Shown here in pieces: positions 7,135-15,612 of a stretch of 17,913 bases of DNA. Made by a program: the position numbers and the translations under genes. The notes beneath the pieces are model-generated. The model worked only from the letters and a program-made list of their open reading frames with translations, was not told the origin of the DNA and did not search any database. The DNA comes from Bacillota bacterium (lineage in GTDB: Bacteria; Bacillota; Clostridia; Lachnospirales; Lachnospiraceae): NCBI GenBank assembly GCA_023435645.1, contig JAEYRK010000084.1, positions 1 through 17,913 on the forward strand, given 5' to 3'. Numbering within the stretch: position 1 is the first letter of the stretch; each line of letters begins with the position of its first letter.

Positions 7135-7312
7135 ATCGAATTGGATAAAGCCATAGAAATCAATGGTACAGGGTACGATATCAGTAATGGTAAATCAAAA
7201 AGCCGGGAATAATATGACAGGCAAGAAAAAAGGAAGAGTAGGTATGTGCTAGAGCAGGAACTGATATCAGACAAAAAAGGACAAACGATCGTCGGAAAGG
7301 CATGGTCATAAA

Positions 7313-8431
7313 ATGAAAAGAGCATTATACTGTTTGCTATTGATTTTCAGCTTCTTATTACTGATCGGGTGTAAGAAGAAGAACGAACATAACGGAGATG
7401 GGGTGATTAAGGATTATACCGGTGATAGCCTAACGGATAAGAACACAGATAATACTTCCCCCACCCTGCAACCTACAGCGGAACCCACGAAGGAAGCTGA
7501 TGCCGGCCACGAGGGCGAGATAAGGAGCAGTCTGACGGGACTCTGGATCCCTGAGGAGCTTGAAAATAAGCGCCCCTATGCAATACAATTCAGTAATTTC
7601 AAGACCGTAAAAAATCAATGGGGAATCAGTCAGGCAGATATTGTATATGAAGCCCTGGTAGAGGGAGGTATCACCAGACTACTGGGGATCGGTGAAAGTT
7701 TCCAAGGCGACAGAATCGGTTCCACCAGAAGCTCAAGGCATTATTTTGTCAGCATCGCAGATGAATATGATGCGATATACATCCATTATGGTAAGACAAA
7801 GTATGCAGTCGCTAAGCTTAAGGAGCTGAAAATGGACAATTTGGATGGGGAGACGGGAATCGGTACCACGGTTTTCTATCGTGATCATTCGATGAAAGCA
7901 CCTCATAATGCCTTTACCAGTCTGGAAAAAATTCAAAAAGGTATTAGCCAGAAGGGCTATCGTACAGAGCACCCGGAGGGCTATGAGTCACATTATCGCT
8001 TTTATGAGGAGGATACCGATTTATCCGGAGGATCATCTGCTGCAAGAGTTGATATTGATTTTTCCTCCTATAACTCACCATATCTTGAATACAATGCGAC
8101 GGACAAGCTCTATTACCGTTATCAATTCGGCGGAGCTCATTTGGATTCCAATACCGGCAAGCAGCTGGCCTTCAAAAATATTATCATACAGTTTGTGAAG
8201 GAATGGGACATCGATAAGAATGATTACCAGACCATGGATCTGGAGGACGCAAGCGGAACAGGCTATTATATGACCAATGGTAAGATGGTGCCGATCACCT
8301 GGAAGAAGAAGGAGGCCAACCGCTTCATGCGATATTATGATGAAGCCGGCAATGAGCTGACAATTAATCCGGGTAAAACCTATATCGCTATGTTTCCGAA
8401 GGACAGGGCCAAGGATGTAGCAGTTAAATAG
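7313..8431 (+). CDS. DUF3048 domain lipoprotein (YerB-like)
   Basis: This is a predicted lipoprotein on the outer face of the cytoplasmic membrane; its function is unknown. A signal peptide (residues 1-19) ends in the lipobox LLIG with Cys20 as the lipidation site, followed by a polar Thr/Glu-rich spacer of about 50 residues. The folded part matches DUF3048: WGISQADIVYEALVEGGITR, IGSTRSSRHYFVSIADEYDAIYIH and the C-terminal TWKKKEANRFMRYYDEAGNE/GKTYIAMFP block. At 372 residues it is typical for YerB-like proteins. The ATG at 7313 has GGAAAGG about 11 bp upstream, which is a little distant. The 178 bp before it hold no convincing gene or promoter. A 36-bp tandem array follows. Confidence 0.88.
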   Translation: MKRALYCLLLIFSFLLLIGCKKKNEHNGDGVIKDYTGDSLTDKNTDNTSPTLQPTAEPTKEADAGHEGEIRSSLTGLWIPEELENKRPYAIQFSNFKTVKNQWGISQADIVYEALVEGGITRLLGIGESFQGDRIGSTRSSRHYFVSIADEYDAIYIHYGKTKYAVAKLKELKMDNLDGETGIGTTVFYRDHSMKAPHNAFTSLEKIQKGISQKGYRTEHPEGYESHYRFYEEDTDLSGGSSAARVDIDFSSYNSPYLEYNATDKLYYRYQFGGAHLDSNTGKQLAFKNIIIQFVKEWDIDKNDYQTMDLEDASGTGYYMTNGKMVPITWKKKEANRFMRYYDEAGNELTINPGKTYIAMFPKDRAKDVAVK

Positions 8432-8450
8432 GATACGAAGGAAACTATGA

Positions 8451-8700
8451 CACCGGTTGCAGATAAAAAACGAAGGTTATCTATCACACCGGTTGCAAAT
8501 TAAAAACGAAGGTTATCTATCACATCGGTTACAGATAAATACAAAAGAAATCTGTGACATCGGTTACAGATAAATACAAAAGAAATCTGAGACATCGGTT
8601 ACAGATAAAACACAAAGGAAATCTGTGACAGCTGTAGCAGATAAAATACGAAGGAAATCTGTGACACCTGTCACTGAAAAATACAAAGGTTTCTTTGGTA
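8451..8700. repeat. 36-bp (12-codon) tandem repeat array, seven units
   Basis: Seven head-to-tail units start at 8451, 8487, 8523, 8558, 8593, 8629 and 8665. Units 1, 2, 5, 6 and 7 are 36 bp; units 3 and 4 are 35 bp, each with AAA where unit 6 has AAAA after GAT. The consensus core is CATCGGTTACAGATAAA, then AAAGGAAATCTGTGA. Units 5-7 are open in the frame of the downstream flippase gene and read as 12-residue repeats (TSVTDKTQRKSV, TAVADKIRRKSV, TPVTEKYKGFFG). Units 1-2 follow an ATG at 8447 with GAAGGA upstream and read MTPVADKKRRLSITPVAN before a TAA. There are no spacers, so this is not a CRISPR. It looks like a decayed coding minisatellite. Confidence 0.88.
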
Positions 8701-8720
8701 GAGTAAAAAGGAGAATTCAC

Positions 8721-10400
8721 ATGGCTTCACATGAAAAATCGAATCATTTTTTGGTTCAGGGAAGTATCCTAGCAGCAGCCTCCTTGCTGGTTAGAATCAT
8801 TGGCTTAATCTACCGGATCCCCATGACCCGTATCATCGGAGATGAGGGAATGGGCAGTTATAGTATCGCTTTTGCAGTTTACAATCTTGCGCTTATTTTA
8901 TCGTCCTATGGGCTGCCCTTGGCAGTTTCAAAGCTGGTAACAGCTAGGACTGTCAATAAGGAACACAGGAATGCCTATCGGATCTTTCAGTTTTCCCTGG
9001 TATTTTCCATCATCATCGGATTGATTGCAGCAGCCGTCCTGTTTTTTGGCGCCGAATTCTTTGCCACTGTCGTCAATGAGGACCCCTATGCAGTTCTGCC
9101 GATTCGGGTATTGGCACCGACGATCTTCGTATTCTCAGTGATGGGAGTATTCCGTGGCTTTTATCAGGGGAAGAACACGATGATCCCAACTGCCTTCTCC
9201 CAGGTTCTGGAGCAGGTGGTCAATGCGATTGTCAGTGTAGTGGCAGCCTACTTTCTGATGAAAAATTACAGTGCATCCGTAAATGTAACTGCCTACGGTG
9301 CTGCCGGAGGTACCCTGGGAACCTTAGTCGGTGCGGTGACCGGACTTTTATTCCTGATTTTTGTATTTATTCTTTATCGCCCCTATCTAAAGAAGCAAAT
9401 GAGACATGACCGGTCGGAGTATCAGGAATCCTATAGTGATATCTTTAAGCTCCTGTTACTTACGATCTCCCCAATTATATTAAGCCAAACCGTATATCAT
9501 TTTAATGATGTTATCGATAATTCCATGTTCAGTAAGATCATGGTGACCAAGGAGGTCACCCAGTTTGATCAGTCCGTATTCTCTAGCTCTTCTGTTGGGA
9601 AGCTTTATACGGATGAGAATATTCGTATCCTGCTCGGAAAGTATAACAACAAATACAAGTTATTGACTAATGTGCCGGTGGCTATCGCTTCTGCCATAGG
9701 GGCTGCAATAGTAACCAGCATCACTGCGGCTAAGGTAAGGGGCATGGACAAGGAGATCCGCAGAAAAACCCATGTGGCAATCAAATTCAATATGATCATT
9801 GCCATTCCCTCCGCCGTCGGAATGGCAGTACTGGCATATCCGCTTCTGAATATGCTATTTCCCGGTTCCCATCAGCTGGAAGCTAATTTCCTGAGACTTG
9901 GCTCGGTTTCCATTGTATTCTATTCCCTGTCCACGGTCTCCACAGCCATCCTTCAGGGGATTAACAAGCTGAGGATTCCTGTGATCAATTCAGCAATTTC
10001 CCTAGGGCTACACGTGTTATTGGTATTCCTGCTGTTATGGTTCACCCCCTTAAGTACTTATTCATTGGTGATTGGTAATGTCGCCTTTGCTCTGGTGGTT
10101 AGCATCCTGAACTGGATTGCGATCGAGAAATACTTATCCTATAAGCAGGAAATTACGAAGACCTTTCTGATCCCGACAATCAGCGCGTGCCTCATGGGAG
10201 TGATTACCCACTTTACCTATCTGGGGCTGCTTCAACTGACCAAAAGCAATACAATAGCCACTCTGACCTCATTAGTACTTGCAATCATTATATATTTTGC
10301 ATTGTTAATCTTTATGAAGGGTGTGGATGAGGAGGAGCTGCTTCATATTCCTAAGGGCGATTCCATTGTAAGAATACTGCAGAAGCTTCATTTACTGTAG
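8721..10400 (+). CDS. SpoVB/MurJ-type polysaccharide or lipid flippase (MOP superfamily)
   Basis: This integral membrane protein of 559 residues has roughly 12-14 hydrophobic segments. It belongs to the oligosaccharidyl-lipid flippase branch, which includes SpoVB and MurJ. The diagnostic N-terminus is FLVQGSILAAASLLVRIIGL, then YRIPMTRIIGDEGMGSYSIA and YGLPLAVSKLV. Such proteins move lipid-linked cell wall or polysaccharide precursors outward; SpoVB is needed for spore cortex in Bacillus. Whether this copy serves sporulation or vegetative wall synthesis cannot be told from sequence alone. ATG 8721 is chosen because AAGGAG (8708-8713) is 7 bp upstream. The frame stays open to 8574 through tandem repeats, so a GTG start at 8625 is a weaker alternative. 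Confidence 0.88.
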   Translation: MASHEKSNHFLVQGSILAAASLLVRIIGLIYRIPMTRIIGDEGMGSYSIAFAVYNLALILSSYGLPLAVSKLVTARTVNKEHRNAYRIFQFSLVFSIIIGLIAAAVLFFGAEFFATVVNEDPYAVLPIRVLAPTIFVFSVMGVFRGFYQGKNTMIPTAFSQVLEQVVNAIVSVVAAYFLMKNYSASVNVTAYGAAGGTLGTLVGAVTGLLFLIFVFILYRPYLKKQMRHDRSEYQESYSDIFKLLLLTISPIILSQTVYHFNDVIDNSMFSKIMVTKEVTQFDQSVFSSSSVGKLYTDENIRILLGKYNNKYKLLTNVPVAIASAIGAAIVTSITAAKVRGMDKEIRRKTHVAIKFNMIIAIPSAVGMAVLAYPLLNMLFPGSHQLEANFLRLGSVSIVFYSLSTVSTAILQGINKLRIPVINSAISLGLHVLLVFLLLWFTPLSTYSLVIGNVAFALVVSILNWIAIEKYLSYKQEITKTFLIPTISACLMGVITHFTYLGLLQLTKSNTIATLTSLVLAIIIYFALLIFMKGVDEEELLHIPKGDSIVRILQKLHLL

Positions 10401-10438
10401 CGATCAAGGATAATGGTGATGTACAGAAGTGGCAGAAT

Positions 10439-10469
10439 TGAATAAAATAGTAAAATAATGAGAATAATA
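10439..10469 (+). promoter_or_regulatory. Weak candidate sigma-G (forespore) promoter for the BofC-like gene
   Basis: TGAATA (10439-10444) and AATAATA (10463-10469) are 18 bp apart. This resembles the sigma-G pattern, with one mismatch at the first -10 base of the CATAMTA-type consensus. Bacillus bofC is a forespore gene, so the location is suggestive. However, the predicted start would fall almost on the ribosome binding site (10477-10482) and the region is A/T-rich, so chance is a real possibility. Confidence 0.25.
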
Positions 10470-10491
10470 TATGCCAAAGGAGTGGTTTCGC

Positions 10492-11157
10492 ATGAAACTA
10501 AAAAAGGCATATGTTTATCTCTTAAGTTTTATGAGCCTGGCATTTATGTTCAGCACCTGCTATTATCTCAGCTATCAGCATGCGCTGAAGAACTTCAATA
10601 GACGGGCCGTGGAGCGCAAGGAGGAATTACATTCATTATTGGAAGCGGTCCTGCCAACAATTGAAGGAGAAGCCTCAGCGGAGGATGCAGTAGAAGCGGC
10701 TGCACAGGCAAAGAAGACAATTCTACCTTCTACGAACTATGTTCTTGAGATAATGAATCAGAAGACCGGTACTCTGGAATCGGAGAGCCTGAATATGCCA
10801 GGGCATCTGGTCGGGCTGACGAAGGAACAGGTGGAGGAGTATCTGACGAACTATATGAAGGATCTGCCCCTATCCGAATATAATAAGGGATTGATTTCCT
10901 ATGAGCTGACCAGCTTCTCGGATACGGAGGTACGAATGAAAAAGACCTATAATGAGGATACGGTACCCTATCGGTTCTATGTGGCGGTAAAAAACGGATT
11001 TGTAGTCGTTTATAACAGTGATTTAAAATCGGTATATGAATATACCAGCATTGAGGCTAGGAACCTCCCGGAGAAGGACCGGATTGCCTTAAGCATGGGA
11101 ATCTATGTGAATAATATAGAGGAGCTATATGCCCTACTGGAGAGCTACTCCAGCTAA
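10492..11157 (+). CDS. Membrane-anchored protein with BofC C-terminal-like domain
   Basis: The product is 221 residues. One N-terminal hydrophobic segment (about residues 8-28) follows a basic start (MKLKKAY), so it is probably a single anchor or uncleaved signal with the rest outside the membrane. A charged Ala/Glu-rich stretch (36-75) comes next. The C-terminal region (about 158-220) has a YRFYVAVKNGFVVVYNSD strand pair, YEYTSIEARNLPEKDR and GIYVNNIEELYALLESY, which resembles the BofC C-terminal domain. In Bacillus, BofC is a forespore-secreted inhibitor in the sigma-K checkpoint; the same role here is inference. ATG 10492 is chosen over ATG 10471 because AAGGAG (10477-10482) precedes it by 9 bp. 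It follows the flippase by 91 bp and is closed by a terminator. Confidence 0.6.
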   Translation: MKLKKAYVYLLSFMSLAFMFSTCYYLSYQHALKNFNRRAVERKEELHSLLEAVLPTIEGEASAEDAVEAAAQAKKTILPSTNYVLEIMNQKTGTLESESLNMPGHLVGLTKEQVEEYLTNYMKDLPLSEYNKGLISYELTSFSDTEVRMKKTYNEDTVPYRFYVAVKNGFVVVYNSDLKSVYEYTSIEARNLPEKDRIALSMGIYVNNIEELYALLESYSS

Positions 11158-11217
11158 AGATCAAATTTCTGCTCCATAGCTAGGAGCTTCTATGCGATTA
11201 GGGATATCATATGATAT

Positions 11218-11279
11218 GGGCTGTTGAATCTCAAACCCGGACGATAGGATCAGACCGGAGGGATTTCAACAGCCCTTTT
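11218..11279 (+). terminator. Intrinsic terminator after the BofC-like gene
   Basis: Arms GGGCTGTTGAA (11218-11228) and TTCAACAGCCC (11265-11275) pair over 11 bp, followed by TTTT (11276-11279). The loop is unusually long at 36 nt and contains a small CCGG/CCGG inner pairing. A perfect 14-bp palindrome, ATATCATATGATAT (11204-11217), touches the 5' arm. It ends the flippase/BofC-like unit before the next promoter. Confidence 0.75.
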
Positions 11280-11306
11280 GGCTTAGGTTAAAATTTCATT
11301 AAATAC

Positions 11307-11335
11307 TTGAATTAAGATCATGGGTCAAATATAAT
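11307..11335 (+). promoter_or_regulatory. Vegetative (sigma-A type) promoter for the flavoprotein operon
   Basis: TTGAAT (11307-11312) and a perfect TATAAT (11330-11335) are separated by the ideal 17 bp. The predicted start is near 11342, about 32 bp before the TTG start codon of the next gene. No terminator is visible until the cyclo-ligase gene ends near 16248, so it may drive five genes. Confidence 0.8.
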
Positions 11336-11373
11336 GGAACAAATGAAAAGGGTTTGATCCGGGAGGGACTACA

Positions 11374-12681
11374 TTGGAACAGGATATCATCATTATCGGG
11401 GCAGGAGCCTCGGGACTGATGGCTGCCATAGCAGCAGCCGGGAAGGGAAGCAGGGTCTTAGTCATCGAGCACAAGGATAAAGCAGGGAAGAAGCTGTTGG
11501 CAACCGGTAACGGAAAATGCAATTTCTCTAATCTTATGCAAACACCAGAGTGCTATCGGTCTGAGGAGCCTTCCTTTGCCCCGAAGGTTCTGGAAGCATT
11601 TGATGTTCAAATGACCCTTCGTTTTTTTCGTGATTTAGGAATTCTCCCCAGGGATCGTGACGGTTATCTCTATCCGAATTCCTGGCAAGCCGCCAGTGTC
11701 CAACAGGTATTACTGTTGGAATGTAAACGGCTGGGGGTGCAGTTGGTATATGAGGAAAAGGTGACTGACATACGACCGCCGGAGGGAACCATATTGACCG
11801 GATCAGGGATTAAGAAGAAGGCTGCTAGGTATTCAGGAGACAAGGAATGCTTTTTGGTTCTTACCGAAAGGCTGTCTGAATCGGGGGAAAAGTGTAATTA
11901 TAAGGCGAAAAGGGTGATTTTGGCCACAGGGGGCTGTGCCTCACCTAAGCTTGGCTCCGATGGGAGCGGCTATTCCCTCGCAGAAGATTTGGGCCATCGC
12001 CTGATCAAACCACTACCGGCTCTGGTACAACTTAAATCCCCTGATAGATTCATAAGAACTCTCTCAGGAGTCAGAATCATGGGTAAGGTGACCGCTTATT
12101 CCGAAGCAGGAAGACTGTCAGAGGAGGAGGGAGAGCTGATATTCACCGACTACGGCATCTCAGGAATTCCAATCCTACAGCTGAGCCGATATGTGGCGAA
12201 GGCTTTGGATCAGAGGAAAGCAGTTCATCTATTTTTGGATTTTCTCCCCTCCTTTGACAGAAAGAGTGTCAGAGAGCATCTGGAGGAGAGACTTCGTCAC
12301 TCTGAGGGTAAAAATCTGGAGGAGATGATGATCGGACTCTTTCACCATAAGCTGTCCTATAGCATGCTTAAGGAAGCCGGTTTGGATCCCTATCAAAGCC
12401 CGAGAGGAATTAGGAAGAAAGAAATTGAGCTCTTAATCTCACAGATCAAGGAATTTAAACTCAGAATCAATGATACGAATTCCTTTGAGAATGCACAGGT
12501 ATGTGCAGGAGGTATCTCCACAAAGGAGGTGAATTCTGCCACGATGGAATCAAAGCTCATCAGGAATCTGTATCTTTGCGGTGAGCTATTAGATGTGGAT
12601 GGCACCTGCGGAGGCTATAATCTTCAGTGGGCCTGGAGCTCAGGCTATCTGGCAGGAAGCTCAGCTGCTGACAGTAAGTAA
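11374..12681 (+). CDS. BaiN/RdsA (HI0933/YhiN) family FAD-dependent oxidoreductase
   Basis: This predicted cytoplasmic flavoprotein has 435 residues, normal for the family. The N-terminal Rossmann fold binds FAD through IIIIGAGASG (GxGxxG at residues 9-14), followed by VIEHKDKAGKKLLATGNGKCNFSN, the family signature. A second dinucleotide-fold element reads RVILATGGCASPKLGSDGSGY. The C-terminal FAD-binding stretch is CAGGISTKEV and LYLCGELLDVDGTCGGYNLQWAWSSGYLAG. The substrate is not known; relatives include the bile-acid enzyme BaiN, but most members are uncharacterised. Translation starts with TTG at 11374, supported by GGGAGGG (11361-11367) 6 bp upstream. It has its own promoter and is followed by a second flavoprotein after 79 bp. 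Confidence 0.92.
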   Translation: MEQDIIIIGAGASGLMAAIAAAGKGSRVLVIEHKDKAGKKLLATGNGKCNFSNLMQTPECYRSEEPSFAPKVLEAFDVQMTLRFFRDLGILPRDRDGYLYPNSWQAASVQQVLLLECKRLGVQLVYEEKVTDIRPPEGTILTGSGIKKKAARYSGDKECFLVLTERLSESGEKCNYKAKRVILATGGCASPKLGSDGSGYSLAEDLGHRLIKPLPALVQLKSPDRFIRTLSGVRIMGKVTAYSEAGRLSEEEGELIFTDYGISGIPILQLSRYVAKALDQRKAVHLFLDFLPSFDRKSVREHLEERLRHSEGKNLEEMMIGLFHHKLSYSMLKEAGLDPYQSPRGIRKKEIELLISQIKEFKLRINDTNSFENAQVCAGGISTKEVNSATMESKLIRNLYLCGELLDVDGTCGGYNLQWAWSSGYLAGSSAADSK

Positions 12682-12760
12682 CCCAATGGATCATTTTGAA
12701 TAACAAACTCTGAAAGCAATCATATAGATAAGGCTTCAAACCACAGGAAGGATGGACCAC

Positions 12761-14362
12761 ATGATTCGGTTATCACAGATTAAGCTGCCGATTGGGCACA
12801 GGGAGGAAGAGCTGCTGGAGGCTGCAGCGAAAATGCTCAAAGTCCCCGGACATAAAATAAAGAAGCTTACAATCATTAGGAAGTCCATCGATGCCAGGAA
12901 AAAGAATGAGATCAAGTTTATCTATACAGTGGATATCAGCCTAACGGATGGACATAAGGAAAGCGAACCGCAGATCCTGGAGCGTTTAAGGAATGTAAAT
13001 ATCACTCTGTCTGGGGAAGCCAGGTATGATTATCAACCGAGGGGAGATAAGGCCTTAAAGCATCCACCGGTCATTGTAGGAAGCGGGCCTGCCGGACTCT
13101 TCTCTGCCTACCTACTGGCAAAGAACGGATATCAACCCTTGGTGATAGAGCGGGGCTATGAGGTAAGTCGAAGGGTGGAGGCAGTAGAGAGCTACTGGTC
13201 CGGAAAGCCTCTGGATCCGGAATGCAATGTACAATTTGGAGAGGGTGGTGCAGGAACCTTCTCAGATGGAAAGCTAAATACTATGGTGAAGGATGTCACC
13301 AACCGTTACCCCTTTGTAATGGAGACCTTCGCAGAGTATGGAGCTGCTTCGGAAATCCTATATCTAAATAAGCCCCATATTGGTACGGATCGGCTGCGTC
13401 TCGTTGTGGAAAATATGAGAAATGAGATTCTTCGTATGGATGGACAGGTTCGGTTTGGAACAAAGCTAACCGACCTGGTGATTGAACATGGCAAATTAGT
13501 ACAAATCGAACTGAATCATCAGGAACGAATTCCTTGTGAGGTGCTGATACCGGCCATCGGCCACAGTGCCAGAGACACCTTTGCAATGTTCCTTCAAAGG
13601 GGCTTGCAGCTGTCACCGAAGCCCTTTGCAATCGGGCTTAGAATTGAGCATAAACAAAGCAAAATCAGCCATAGCCAGTACGGGGATGCCTACCTTCGTC
13701 TGCCGCCCGCCGATTATAAGCTGACCCATCAGACGAAATCAGGAAGAGGCGTCTATTCCTTCTGCATGTGTCCCGGAGGCTTTGTCGTCAATTCCTCCTC
13801 AGAGAAGGATCACATTGTGGTCAACGGTATGAGCAATTATGCCAGGGATGAGGAAAATGCCAACAGCGCCATTGTGGTTACCGTAGGACCGGAGGACTTC
13901 GGAAACAGTGATCCCTTAAGCGGTATCACCTTCCAGAGGAAATGGGAAGCCCTTGGATATCAAGCCGGCAGAGGTAAGGTTCCGATACAGCTATTTGGTG
14001 ACTTGTTAAGAGGAAGAGAGAGTGTTACAATAGGGGGTATTAAACCAAATCTTCGAGGGGAATACCGATTGACAAATCTGAGCCCCTGCCTACCGGAATT
14101 TGTAATGGATGCCATAACAGAAGGAATTCTGGCCTTCGATCAAAAAATCAAGGGCTTTGCCGATGAGGAAGCGATTTTATCCGGTGTTGAGTCAAGAACC
14201 TCTTCTCCGGTGAGAATCCACAGAAATGAAGGATATGAGAGTAATATTCACGGGATTTATCCCTGTGGTGAAGGAGCTGGCTATGCTGGAGGCATTACCT
14301 CCGCAGCCATGGACGGTATGAAGGTATTTGAAGCAATTGCCCAGGTCTACCGTCCCCTATAA
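12761..14362 (+). CDS. COG2509-type FAD-dependent dehydrogenase
   Basis: The product is a 533-residue flavoprotein of unknown substrate. An N-terminal domain of about 95 residues (with KSIDARKKNEIKFIYTVDI) precedes the FAD Rossmann fold, VIVGSGPAG (GxGxxG at residues 107-112). The family motif NVQFGEGGAGTFSDGKLNT follows, and the C-terminus holds YPCGEGAGYAGGITSAAMDG, which closes the FAD site. ATG 12761 is preferred to ATG 12752: AGGAAG (12745-12750) is about 10 bp from the former but only 1 bp from the latter. It follows the BaiN/HI0933-type gene with no terminator, and the two probably share a transcript. I infer an electron-transfer or reductase role but cannot name a reaction. Confidence 0.9.
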   Translation: MIRLSQIKLPIGHREEELLEAAAKMLKVPGHKIKKLTIIRKSIDARKKNEIKFIYTVDISLTDGHKESEPQILERLRNVNITLSGEARYDYQPRGDKALKHPPVIVGSGPAGLFSAYLLAKNGYQPLVIERGYEVSRRVEAVESYWSGKPLDPECNVQFGEGGAGTFSDGKLNTMVKDVTNRYPFVMETFAEYGAASEILYLNKPHIGTDRLRLVVENMRNEILRMDGQVRFGTKLTDLVIEHGKLVQIELNHQERIPCEVLIPAIGHSARDTFAMFLQRGLQLSPKPFAIGLRIEHKQSKISHSQYGDAYLRLPPADYKLTHQTKSGRGVYSFCMCPGGFVVNSSSEKDHIVVNGMSNYARDEENANSAIVVTVGPEDFGNSDPLSGITFQRKWEALGYQAGRGKVPIQLFGDLLRGRESVTIGGIKPNLRGEYRLTNLSPCLPEFVMDAITEGILAFDQKIKGFADEEAILSGVESRTSSPVRIHRNEGYESNIHGIYPCGEGAGYAGGITSAAMDGMKVFEAIAQVYRPL

Positions 14363-14443
14363 TGATAAGGATATGTGATAGGAATAGAATTCATTGTGAT
14401 TAAAAGCTATTTTAGGTGTCATAGGGAGGCATGGAGGATTAGT

Positions 14444-15298
14444 ATGCAGGACAGAGAATGTCTGAAGGACAAGAAAAGGATTGTAGTAAAGATAGGTTCA
14501 TCATCCCTTACCCATACGGAGACAGGGAATCTGAATCTGGAGAAGATGGAACGGTTAGTCAGAATCCTGACGGATATCAGAAATCAGGGCAAGGAGGTCA
14601 TCCTGGTGACCTCAGGTGCCATTGCAGTAGGCAGAAAAGCACTGGGTCTGGCAACAAAACCGACAGAACGCTCCATTAAGCAGGCATGTGCCGCAGTAGG
14701 CCAGGCAAGGCTGATGATGGTATATCAGAAATTATTCGCAGAATATAATCAGATGGCGGCACAGATTCTGATGACGAAGTATACGATGATCAATGATATC
14801 AGCAGGCAGAATGCTCAGAACACCTTCCAGGAGCTCTTTCACATGGGAGTAATTCCGATTGTGAATGAGAATGATACGGTATCCACGGATGAGCTGGATT
14901 TCGGTGACAATGACACCCTATCCGCTATTGTAACCGCTTTGGTGGAAGGAGATCTCCTAATTCTATTATCCGATATCGACGGACTTTATACGGATGATCC
15001 CCATCAGAATAAGGATGCAGCCCTGGTCCCTGTCGTGAATGAAATCGGAGAGGACCTGTGTCATATGGCTAAGAGCTCCACAGGCGGTAGCTTAGGGACC
15101 GGTGGCATGGCAACCAAGGTGTCAGCTGCCAAAATAGCAACCAATTCCGGAGCGGACATGGTGATTACCAACGGAGAGAATGTAAGAAATATTCATTATG
15201 TATTGGAAGGGAAAACGGTCGGAACCCTGTTCACAGCCCATAAGGCGAAAGATTTTAATTTACTGGATTATATCAAGACAAATCAATATTCAAACTAA
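14444..15298 (+). CDS. proB: Glutamate 5-kinase
   Basis: ProB phosphorylates L-glutamate with ATP in the first step of proline synthesis. The 284-residue product is an amino-acid kinase fold without the C-terminal PUA domain found in the about 367-residue E. coli enzyme; PUA-less forms are common in clostridia. Motifs are RIVVKIGSSSL, VILVTSGAIAVGRKALGL, PIVNENDTVSTDELDFGDND, LLILLSDIDGLYTDDP and the late GTGGMATKVSAAKIATNSG block. ATG 14444 has GGAGGA at 14433-14438; an in-frame GTG at 14375 adds about 23 unlikely residues. It is 81 bp after the COG2509-type gene. Its pathway partner proA lies 1.1 kb downstream beyond two other genes. Confidence 0.96.
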   Translation: MQDRECLKDKKRIVVKIGSSSLTHTETGNLNLEKMERLVRILTDIRNQGKEVILVTSGAIAVGRKALGLATKPTERSIKQACAAVGQARLMMVYQKLFAEYNQMAAQILMTKYTMINDISRQNAQNTFQELFHMGVIPIVNENDTVSTDELDFGDNDTLSAIVTALVEGDLLILLSDIDGLYTDDPHQNKDAALVPVVNEIGEDLCHMAKSSTGGSLGTGGMATKVSAAKIATNSGADMVITNGENVRNIHYVLEGKTVGTLFTAHKAKDFNLLDYIKTNQYSN

Positions 15299-15345
15299 GG
15301 CGGATACAGGGTAAGACAACATTGCACAAGCGGAAAGGATTACAA

Positions 15346-15588
15346 ATGGATCAGTTACAGATAGAGAGAATCAATGAGCTTTACCATAAATCACAGAAGG
15401 AAGGTCTAACGGAGGAGGAGAAGGAGGAGCAGAAGAAACTAAGGGCGGACTATATCGCGGCCATTCGAAGGAATATGCGCGGAACCCTGGATCAGGTATC
15501 CTTTGTTAATCCGGATGGCTCTCTGACGAAAGCGAAGGATCTGAGGGATATGAATATGGAGCTGGGCTCCCGGGAAGAGGATCAATAA
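15346..15588 (+). CDS. DUF896 (UPF0291, YnzC-like) small protein
   Basis: The product is 80 residues of unknown function. The family pattern is clear: an N-terminal helical hairpin (ERINELYHKSQKEGLTEEEK) followed by EQKKLRADYIAAIRRNMRGTLDQVSFVNPDG. The C-terminal tail is charged and probably disordered. ATG 15346 is preferred over the in-frame TTG at 15322 because GGAAAGGA (15332-15339) lies 6 bp before it. It is placed between proB (47 bp) and the cyclo-ligase gene (24 bp), so it is co-transcribed with them. Confidence 0.9.
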   Translation: MDQLQIERINELYHKSQKEGLTEEEKEEQKKLRADYIAAIRRNMRGTLDQVSFVNPDGSLTKAKDLRDMNMELGSREEDQ

Positions 15589-15612
15589 ATAGAAGAATCT
15601 AGAGGAATCAGC

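Noticed and set aside
7177..7270. GATATCAG and the palindrome CTGATATCAG as a paired operator before the lipoprotein gene
   Set aside because: Short A/T-rich palindromes 76 bp apart with no recognisable promoter between them.
7302..7316. Four-codon ORF (ATG GTC ATA AAA TGA) overlapping the DUF3048 lipoprotein start, as a leader peptide
   Set aside because: Too short to distinguish from chance, with no attenuator structure around it.
8451..8700. 36-bp direct repeats as a CRISPR array
   Set aside because: Units abut head to tail with no spacers, no cas genes are near, and the units diverge progressively; it is a tandem repeat.
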